In this document: in pieces, positions 8,450 to 15,673 of the stretch
Position numbering within the stretch: position 1 is the first letter of the stretch
Layout: each line of letters starts with the position of its first letter
Assembly: GCA_943704415.1 (NCBI GenBank)
Contig: CALSCO010002113.1
Span: 1 to 15,673, forward strand
Source: Parvularia atlantis
Taxonomy: Eukaryota; Opisthokonta; Rotosphaerida
Length of the DNA stretch: 15,673 nt
Direction: 5' to 3'
The notes under the pieces: generated by a model
Databases searched by the model: none
What the model was told of the DNA's origin: nothing
Seen by the model: only the letters and a program-made list of their open reading frames with translations
Translations under genes and position numbers: made by a program

Positions 8450-10579
8450 ATGAGCTCCGAGTGGACGCGCCGCGGCGTGGCGGCCGCCGTGGCGCTGTCG
8501 ATTGTGGTCATGCTGCTGCTGGGCGCGAGCACGCGCCGACTCGGTGTGCGCGAGCTGCTGCTGCTCGCGGGCGGTGGCGACAGCGACGGCAACGGCGACG
8601 GCGGGTTGCCCCTCGCCACCCAGGTACCCGACCGCGACCGCGTGGCCGCCTTCGACGACGTCGACGCCGCGCTCTACGCCCCGACTGCGGCCGCGTGGGA
8701 CACGGCGCCGCTGGCCGACAGCGCGGGCGACGCGCTCGACGACGGCGCGCCGGCCGACGTGACCGAGCAGGCGCGCTGGCGTGACCAGGTCGAGGGCGCG
8801 TGGCTGCACGTGCCGACGCAGCTGCCGCCGACCGTGCCGCCGACGCTGCGACCCACGCGGCCGCCCTCGGACGACGCGCTCGTGCGGCACCTGCAGATCT
8901 CGCTCGGGCGGCCCATGTGCCTCGTGGCGCTGCTCGGCACCAACGTGCACGTAGACCCGCGCGACAGCCTGGCCGCGCGCCTGGCCGGGGCGCACCCCGG
9001 CTGCGTCGTCCACGTCGCCTCCAACAGCACACTCGACGTCTGGCCCCCGCCACCGCCCTTCGCGTTCCTGTACTGGCCGTTCCGGCTCGTGGGCGACGCC
9101 TGGGACCGCGCGGGCGCGCTGCTCAACGCGCCCGGGGCCCCGGCCGCGCCGCCACCTGGGGTGCTGCCCGTGCGCGCGACGACCTTCTTCGACACGTTCG
9201 AGCGCAACCGCATGGCCGCGGCCGTGGTGCGCGCTCAGTCGGCCGAGGACGTGGCCGCGCTGGCCGACGTGCTCGGGCGCTTCCCGCCGAGCACGCACGG
9301 GGGCTTCCTCGAGACAATCGTGCTTGAGCTGTGCCCGGGCGACGTGCCGCAGGCGCTCCTGCCGGACCTGCTGCGGCAGTACGGCTACCAGGCCGCGGAG
9401 GCGACACCGGCGCTGACCGAGCACGTGGGTGCGGGCATCGCGTGCGCGCACAAGTACTACACCGTCGCGCGGCACGAGGTGGCGTACCCGGCCCGGCCAC
9501 GCCGCTTTTGGACGGTTGAGAATTGGGGCCGGATGACCAACCAGCTGATCGAGGACGCCAACTCGATCGCGGACGTCGTGCAGAGCAGCAGGAGCCGGCC
9601 CGACCTGCCCGCGGCCTCGCGCGTCTTCGTGCCGGCCGAGACGTTCATGGGCCCGCAGATGTCGCTGATCGTGTACAACGCGACCGCGATCAACGAGCGC
9701 CTGGGTCAGCCGAACCGGTTCATGTCGTTCGCGGAGCTCGTCTCGGTCGTCGACACGATCGCGTGGTGCGGCACGACCTGCCGCCACCTCGACAACGCCG
9801 TCGACTGCGTCGAGGAGCCGGCGCAGTGCCTCGCGGACGACTGCGTGCGCGGCTTGAGCACGCTCGAGCGCACGCAGCGCTGGGCCGCGCCCGGCACGCC
9901 GCACCTCAACGGCAACGACAAGTGCGCCGAGCTGCACGGGATCAACGACCCGCGCCCAGGCGTGTTCTTCCCCGGCGCAACGTCGTTCTGGTTCCACACG
10001 CCCTGGACCCCCGAGAGCGGCGCGTACACGCGGCCCGCGACCGACGTCACACCGAGCATCATTCAGGACTTTGGCTGGCTCACGTACGGCCCCGTCCTGG
10101 TCGAGCTCGCACAGCTGCAGATGGACATGTTCCGCACGCGCTTGCGCGCGCACTGGACGCTGCCGGCGGACTTTGCCCAGCTCAACGTGATCGGTCTGCA
10201 CATGCGCCTGCGCGACTACGACTTTGCCAGCAACCCGGGCGAGTGGGCGGCGCTGGCGAAGACGGCGGCGAGCGCGCTCAACAACGCCACACACGGCGTC
10301 GTCGTCTGCACGGACGACAAGACAAACGCCAAGTACCTCGAGGTGCTCGCGGCCCTGCCGGGCGTGCCCGTGCTCGAGTGCCTGGCCGACGTGGTCATGC
10401 CTGCGCCGATGGCCCAGGTTGAGCCGTACGTGGCCCAGACCCTGCTCGAGCTGACGACGTGCTTCATCGGCCTGCGCTTCAGCACGTTCTCGTGGCGCAT
10501 CCAGATGCAACGCGTCCGCAACGGACGCGGCAGGCCCGACTGCGACCACCAGTTGTTCCACTTTGGCCGGTGGAACTGA
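8450..10579 (+). CDS. Type II membrane protein with O-fucosyltransferase-like C-terminal domain
   Basis: This intronless ORF codes 709 aa from ATG 8450. An earlier in-frame ATG at 8393 adds 19 residues but sits one base after the preceding stop and would bury the membrane segment deeper, so I prefer 8450. Residues about 9-26 form a single hydrophobic segment after Arg-Arg, as in Golgi type II glycosyltransferases, followed by an acidic, proline-rich stem. Around residues 360-375 the wording NWGRMTNQLIEDAN recalls the donor-binding GG.NNQL motif of GDP-fucose O-fucosyltransferases. IGLHMRLRDYDF (about 582-593) resembles their HxRxxD segment, and CFIGLRFSTFS (about 671-681) resembles the last conserved motif. 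The middle region has several cysteines that could form disulfides. The substrate is unknown. The family assignment is by motif memory only; a GT65/GT68-like relative is possible. Almost every third codon base is G or C, which supports coding on this strand. Confidence 0.75.
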   Translation: MSSEWTRRGVAAAVALSIVVMLLLGASTRRLGVRELLLLAGGGDSDGNGDGGLPLATQVPDRDRVAAFDDVDAALYAPTAAAWDTAPLADSAGDALDDGAPADVTEQARWRDQVEGAWLHVPTQLPPTVPPTLRPTRPPSDDALVRHLQISLGRPMCLVALLGTNVHVDPRDSLAARLAGAHPGCVVHVASNSTLDVWPPPPPFAFLYWPFRLVGDAWDRAGALLNAPGAPAAPPPGVLPVRATTFFDTFERNRMAAAVVRAQSAEDVAALADVLGRFPPSTHGGFLETIVLELCPGDVPQALLPDLLRQYGYQAAEATPALTEHVGAGIACAHKYYTVARHEVAYPARPRRFWTVENWGRMTNQLIEDANSIADVVQSSRSRPDLPAASRVFVPAETFMGPQMSLIVYNATAINERLGQPNRFMSFAELVSVVDTIAWCGTTCRHLDNAVDCVEEPAQCLADDCVRGLSTLERTQRWAAPGTPHLNGNDKCAELHGINDPRPGVFFPGATSFWFHTPWTPESGAYTRPATDVTPSIIQDFGWLTYGPVLVELAQLQMDMFRTRLRAHWTLPADFAQLNVIGLHMRLRDYDFASNPGEWAALAKTAASALNNATHGVVVCTDDKTNAKYLEVLAALPGVPVLECLADVVMPAPMAQVEPYVAQTLLELTTCFIGLRFSTFSWRIQMQRVRNGRGRPDCDHQLFHFGRWN

Positions 10580-10694
10580 GCCGACCAGTACTACAGGGGG
10601 TTAGGCAGTTTTGGTATTAGTAGGTTCAGCCTGCGGACTAGTTTTTTTTTTTGGGCTTTGCGCTGTACCTACCACCAGACCAGCGCACAGGTGC
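10580..10694. terminator. Convergent 3' spacer with T10 tract
   Basis: This 115 bp spacer separates two facing stop codons (fucosyltransferase-like gene and RPT4). Its AT content is higher than its surroundings. It contains TTTTGGTATTAGTAGG and a T10 run at about 10643-10652 (A10 on the other strand). It probably holds the 3' ends of both transcripts. No canonical polyadenylation hexamer is visible. Confidence 0.5.
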
Positions 10695-12348
10695 TCACAG
10701 CTTCTCGTAGTCGAGCTTCGTCTCGAGCTTCTTGGCGTCGGCCAGCTTGCGCACGGCCTTCATAAAGTCCTCCTGGATGACGTAGTCGCGGTCGGCGCGG
10801 ATCGCAAACATGCCTGTGGTGTATATGAGCGACGCAGGCGGCCGCGCGCGTGCGACCGGAGCGCACCGGCCTCGGTGCAGACGTTGCGCAAGTCGGCGCC
10901 GTTGAACCCGTCCGACAGCTTGACGACGGCCTCGTAGTCTGCGCTCTCTCGCGTCAAGCGTGGCCCTGCGGGTGCGGACCGCGCACCGATGTCGCCGTGC
11001 TTGGTGATGCTCGTCGCGTGGATCTTGAGCACGTCCAGGCGGCCCTGCTCGTTCGGCAGCGGGATCTCGATCTTGCGGTCGAGCCGGCCGGGCCTGAGCA
11101 GGGCCGGGTCGAGCGTGTCGGGGCGGTTGGTAGCCATGATCATCTTGACCTGGCCGAGCACGTCGAAGCCGTCCATCTGGTTAAGTAGCTGCGCACGCGT
11201 GCGGGCCCAGCGCCCGGTCAGACAGCCCGCGCATGGGCGGGGTGCAGCATGGCGCGCACCTCCATCAGCGTGCGCTGGATCTCGCGGTCGGCCGACGTGC
11301 CCTCGGAGAAGCGCCGTCCGCCGATCGCGTCGATCTCGTCCATGAAGATGATGCACGGCTGGTGGTCGCGCGCGTACGCTGGCAGCGGCAACGGCGGGTG
11401 GCGTGAGCGCTGTCGCAGCGGGAACCGGCGCGCGTGCGCACCAAACATCTCGCGGATCACGCGCGCGCTCTCGCCGATGTACTTGTCGACGATGGCCGAC
11501 GAGACAATCTTCATAAACGATGCGTCGACGTTGGACGCGATCGCGCGCGCCAGCAGCGTCTTGCCCGTGCCCGGTGGGCCGTACAGCAGCACGCCCTTGG
11601 GCGGCTTGATGCCTACGCGCAGGAACAGCTCCGGGTTCATGAGTGGCAGCTCGATCACCTCGCGGATCTCGCGAATCTGCTCCTGCAGCCCGCCCACGTC
11701 GTTGTACGCGACCTTGCCCGGGTCCTCGGTCGTCATGTTGTGCACGAGCGGGTCGACCTCGCGCGGCAGCTGCGCCGGCGTAGGCGATTGAGCGGGCAAG
11801 TGGTGCGCGCGGGCGGTGTGCAGGCCCGGCGCGCACCCGGCGCATGATCGTCAGCGTGGTCATGTCGAGCGTGACGCGCGTGCCCTGCTCGAGCTTGGCC
11901 TTGTCGACCTTGCTGCGGCAGCCGACGACGTAGCGCGGCCCGGACGAGGCCTTGACGATGAACCGCTCGGCGTCGAGCTGCTTGAGCACCTCGCCGATGA
12001 TCTGCCCGACGCTCTGCAGCGCCTTGAGGTCGTCCTCGGTCTTGTTGTACTGCTTGCCCAGGTTGCGTTCCTCGAGGCGCACTGTGTGGCACGCACGCGC
12101 GCACGCGGCGGGGCGACGGAGCGGGACGCAGCGGGCGGCGGACGGGGACGCGTCAGCACTCGTTCTCGCACACGCGCCCGCCGTCGCTCGGCGCACTCGC
12201 CACCACCCACGCGCCCCGCCTCGCCGGCCTGTCTCCCGCGGCACGCGCACGCACTCTGCTTCAGCCGCGCCTCGAGCTCGCGGTGCTGCAGCAGCTGCTT
12301 GCGGTAGTCGGCTAAGACCTGCGCGCGCGGGTCTTGTGGTGCGGCCAT
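10695..12348 (-). CDS. RPT4: 26S proteasome regulatory ATPase Rpt4 (PSMC6-type)
   Basis: Rpt4 is one of six AAA ATPases in the base of the 19S particle that unfold substrates and feed them to the 20S core. Exons are 12255-12348, 11837-12081, 11442-11769, 11260-11378, 10987-11188, 10867-10938 and 10695-10813. They total 1179 nt, 392 aa, against about 389 for human PSMC6. The N-terminal coiled coil ([18 protein letters not shown]) is followed by the OB region [12 protein letters not shown]...GPRYVVGC and [10 protein letters not shown]. The AAA domain has Walker A GPPGTGKT (177-184), Walker B IIFMDEID (about 232-239), and the sensor and arginine-finger region [23 protein letters not shown]. The C-terminus is [20 protein letters not shown] and lacks HbYX, as expected for Rpt4 rather than Rpt2, 3 or 5. 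PLVHNM and [27 protein letters not shown] also point to Rpt4. Intron 1 is 173 nt, far longer than the rest (48-71 nt). Confidence 0.96.
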
Positions 12349-12378
12349 GGGTCTGGGAGTTGCGCGTTGAATCTCAGC
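12349..12378. promoter_or_regulatory. 30 bp spacer between divergent RPT4 and NDUFA8-like start codons
   Basis: Thirty bases separate the RPT4 ATG (12348, minus) from the complex I subunit ATG (12379, plus). Both N-termini look complete by family comparison, so this must be a bidirectional promoter overlapping coding sequence, or both genes have 5' UTR introns. In support of the latter, TCTCAG stands one base before the plus ATG, and CTGAG followed by CCCAG stands just before the minus ATG. Confidence 0.45.
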
Positions 12379-12943
12379 ATGGCGGCGACAGACAAGGTCG
12401 ACTGGGCCGCTGCCGTCGAGGCCGAGCGCCGGCGCGGACCGAGCCCCGCCGGCCCAGCGGGCGGCTCGACGTCCATGCCGCTGCAGGCCGTCGCGTTTGT
12501 TTTCAACGACGTGTGCAAGACCCACGGCGAGGCGCTCGTGCGGTGCCAGGAGCGCGACGGACCCAACTGTCCTGAGGAGATCGCGGCCGTCCAGAGCTGT
12601 GCCGGCGCCGTGTGCGTGCGCACCCGCGCCGCGCCGTGCCGCCCTCGCCGCCCGTGAGTGCTCATGCCCGCGCACGCAGCATACGCGAGATCAAGACCGT
12701 GTGCGACGAGAGCTACACGCGCTTCTGGACGTGCTTGGACACTCAGAACGGCCAGCCGATGTACTGCCGCGACGAGGAGCGCGCGCTGCTCGAGTGCACT
12801 GTGCACAACCTGGTGCGCGAGCCGCGTGACCAATTTGTGCGGCGAGCGGGCGCCTCACGCGTGTGCGCGTGTGTGCGCAGGGCATCGGAACGTCCCAGCT
12901 TGACTACGTCCAGAAGTCCCGGCACTGGCGCAAGATGGCCTGA
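12379..12943 (+). CDS. NADH:ubiquinone oxidoreductase subunit, NDUFA8-type (four CX9C motifs)
   Basis: This is an accessory subunit of mitochondrial complex I, facing the intermembrane space and normally imported by the Mia40 disulfide relay. Exons are 12379-12611, 12680-12812 and 12881-12943, giving 142 aa. Four perfect CX9C units are visible: Cys46-Cys56, Cys64-Cys74, Cys86-Cys96 and Cys107-Cys117. Their order and the spacing between the second and third units match NDUFA8 and its Neurospora 20.8 kDa counterpart. The junction SCAGAVIREIKTVC needs donor GTGCGT at 12612 (split Val codon). The second donor GTGCGC at 12813 gives VHNLGIGTSQLDYV, matching the family's KLG...DLG end. The protein stops soon after (QKSRHWRKMA), shorter than the roughly 172 aa animal form. 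There is no cleavable presequence, as expected for CX9C proteins. It is divergent from RPT4. Confidence 0.88.
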
Positions 12944-13142
12944 GCGATGGAGGGGGGCTTTCACATTGCGCCGTGGGCCCACGGCTGCGTGGCTGTGCAT
13001 GTGTGTGTGTCCTCTGTGTGTTTGTCTGTGTGATCATGGCATGCAACAACGACTCGGCGCAATGCAGCACAGCGGGGCAGCACGGCAGGGCCCAGAGGGA
13101 AGCCCGAGTTGGGAGCCTGCCTGAGGAAATGGCTGGCAAAAG
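12944..13142. other. Spacer between NDUFA8-like gene and tRNA-Thr
   Basis: About 200 bp between the complex I gene stop and the 3' side of the tRNA on the other strand. It contains a GT-rich run (about 12998-13030, TGTGTGTGTCC...TGTGTGTTTGTCTGTGTG) and then ordinary mixed sequence. I see no gene in it. It should contain the 3' end of the NDUFA8-like transcript. Confidence 0.6.
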
Positions 13143-13151
13143 AAAAAAAAA
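13143..13151 (-). terminator. RNA polymerase III terminator (T9) of tRNA-Thr
   Basis: A9 on the plus strand is T9 on the tRNA sense strand, beginning 11 bases past the discriminator base. A run of this length is a strong Pol III termination signal and supports an expressed tRNA gene on the minus strand. Confidence 0.85.
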
Positions 13152-13161
13152 CCTCGTGATT

Positions 13162-13252
13162 TGCGGACTTGGAGGATCGAACTCCAGACCTTTCGTTTAC
13201 AAGACGAATGCACTCGAGTGAACCAAAAAGGTGACCACTGTGCTAAACCCGC
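13162..13252 (-). tRNA. tRNA-Thr (anticodon UGU) with enlarged D-arm
   Basis: Read on the minus strand, the 91 nt unit folds as a tRNA. The 7 bp acceptor is GCGGGTT with AGTCCGC (two G-T wobbles), discriminator A. The D-stem is GCAC/GTGC. The anticodon stem is TTCGT/ACGAA with loop CTTGTAA, giving anticodon TGT at 13201-13199. The variable loop is AGGTC. The T-arm is TGGAG TTCGATC CTCCA. Box A (TAGCACAGTGG) and box B (GTTCGATCC) are intact. CCA is not encoded, as expected. The oddity is the D-loop, 26 nt (13214-13239) instead of about 7-11. The extra sequence can extend the D-stem (AGTG with CACT, ACC with GGT) around a T5 loop. No intron sits at the usual position after the anticodon. It may be an ectopically interrupted gene, a tolerated insertion or a decaying copy. 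Confidence 0.85.
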
Positions 13253-13310
13253 AATGTCACGATTCTTGGAGGAGGAGGGCAAAATCGCACAAGAGCCGTG
13301 CTCAGTACGG

Positions 13311-13638
13311 ATGGCGAACGTGGAGCGAACGTTGGTAACGTTGGTGGCGTTTGTTGGCCACGCCTGTGCGTGCGCCCGGGCTCGGGCCCGCGCAGGTGCG
13401 CCTGGACGGCCTGCTCGAGCGCTACGATGACGGCAAGCGCGTCGTGCGCGAGCTGCAGGAGCAGGTGGGCGCTCGTGTCGACGAGCGATCTGGCGCTGCA
13501 GTGCTTCCTGGCGGCGCAGGCGCAGGCACAGCGCGGCGCGGGACCGCAGCCGCCGCCACCGGCCGCGGGCAGGACCGCCCGGACGCCCGGGCCCGGGCCC
13601 GCGCAGCAAGGTGGCGCGCCACACAACTGGCGCGCTGA
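13311..13638 (+). CDS. Uncertain small coding region, possible coiled-coil protein
   Basis: I do not recognise this gene. A likely exon 13396-13464 reads VRLDGLLERYDDGKRVVREL..., with G or C at nearly every third codon base and A/T-rich second bases. That is strong coding character and suggests an amphipathic helix. A 61 nt intron (13335-13395, donor GTAACG, acceptor CCCGCGCAG) would join it in frame to a short first exon MANVERTL (13311-13334). After 13464 the coding signal moves to another frame (ALVSTSDLALQCFLAAQAQAQ). This implies a second intron (for example 13465-13519, 55 nt), a one-base frameshift, or a sequencing error. The unspliced frame ends at TGA 13636-13638, while the alternative frame ends near 13774. 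Branch sites are weak in both proposed introns. The end coordinate is provisional. Confidence 0.35.
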
Positions 13639-14052
13639 GGGCGGGGGTGTTTTGGCAGTGTGTGCTTCAGTTCGTCGCCGCGCCGCGCTCGCTCGCCACC
13701 GCGCTCGCCTCGCCACGGCCCCCGCGAATGTGGGTGGCTGGCGTCGAACTGGAGGGAGCGAGCTCGGGCTGTGAGGTGGCTCAGCTACGGACGCACCAAC
13801 ACGCGCGCGGCTGGGTGCTTGGCACCATCGCGCACGCGTTGCGCCGGCCCGCCCTGCCCGCCTCCCCGTCTCCCCGTCTCCCGCTCGCCGTGCCGTTCAG
13901 GCGTGCTGTCGCCGCGCATCGTGGGCGCGTCGCTGCTATTTCTCCCGTCGCGTTGGCGCGCTCGTCTCGTGCACATACGTGTTGCGTGGTCAGCATGGTG
14001 CGGTCTGACGCAGGCGCAGCACACGGCGCAGGACTCTCACCTCGCAGCAGCC
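13639..14052. other. Spacer upstream of the HOG1-type kinase
   Basis: About 410 bp before the kinase start codon, presumably its promoter and 5' UTR plus the 3' end of the uncertain small gene. Frames crossing it lose the third-base G/C pattern. A pyrimidine-rich stretch lies at about 13848-13890. CTCACCTCGCAG ends five bases before the ATG and looks like a branch site plus 3' splice site, so a 5' UTR intron is possible. No other feature is visible. Confidence 0.5.
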
Positions 14053-15660
<1,608 letters not shown>

Positions 15661-15673
15661 CCACTCCCCCCCC

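Noticed and set aside
8336-10561. A 741-codon open frame on the minus strand opposite the glycosyltransferase-like gene.
   Set aside because: It is the shadow of a GC3-rich gene: the product is an Arg/Val/His/Glu-rich string without domains, and the plus frame has a membrane anchor, conserved motifs and correct codon-position bias.
10599-10608. GGGGGTTAGG, similar to a telomere-type repeat.
   Set aside because: It is a single copy between two genes, so chance is the simplest explanation.
12813-12880. Use of the later GTGACC donor in the NDUFA8-like gene, giving a short RHRNVPA end.
   Set aside because: It breaks the conserved NLG...LDY ending. The upstream GTGCGC donor matches the local consensus and the family.
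13243-13716. A minus-strand frame opposite the uncertain small gene.
   Set aside because: The third-position G/C pattern and A/T-rich second positions favour the plus strand in this segment.

Overview
This is a gene-dense, GC-rich eukaryotic nuclear segment, most likely from a compact basidiomycete yeast. Malassezia or a close Ustilaginomycotina relative is my best guess. The guess rests on the basidiomycete-like wording of the G-beta C-terminus, the UBA1 and p38/HOG1 sequences, intergenic gaps that can be only tens of bases, and many very short introns (about 47-78 nt). Most introns have a GTGCGY donor, a CTGAC/CTCAC-type branch site close to the acceptor, and a CGCAG-like acceptor. The species call is inference and was not checked against any database.

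Layout, left to right. (1) The 3' half of a G-protein beta subunit gene (+, cut by the window start). (2) UBA1, the ubiquitin-activating enzyme E1 (-, 27 coding exons, 1008 aa), convergent with G-beta. (3) A TAF12-type histone-fold subunit of TFIID/SAGA (-, 6 exons, 221 aa). (4) A 6-phosphofructo-2-kinase/fructose-2,6-bisphosphatase family gene (+, 5 exons, 425 aa), divergent from TAF12 with start codons only 12 bp apart. (5) An intronless type II membrane protein with O-fucosyltransferase-like motifs (+). (6) RPT4, a 26S proteasome ATPase (-, 7 exons, 392 aa). (7) An NDUFA8-like complex I subunit with four CX9C motifs (+, 3 exons, 142 aa), divergent from RPT4 with starts 30 bp apart. (8) A tRNA-Thr(UGU)-like gene with a much enlarged D-arm (-). 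(9) A short uncertain coding region (+). (10) A complete HOG1/p38-type MAP kinase (+, 10 exons, 355 aa) ending 13 bases before the window end.

The reconstructed exons keep frame through every multi-exon gene. The summed coding lengths are divisible by three and match usual family lengths, which is the main support for the intron calls. Two genes belong to one pathway (UBA1 and RPT4, ubiquitin-proteasome) and two to signalling (G-beta and HOG1). Otherwise the neighbourhood looks like ordinary housekeeping content with no operon logic.

Four points stand out. Four of about 54 introns must be spliced with GC-AG boundaries. The bisphosphatase domain of the PFK-2 family protein lacks its catalytic histidine. 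The tRNA-Thr carries an 18-19 nt excess in its D-loop that can fold into a hairpin and includes T5. Two divergent gene pairs have almost no space for promoters. I found no mobile element, CRISPR array or virus-derived gene.
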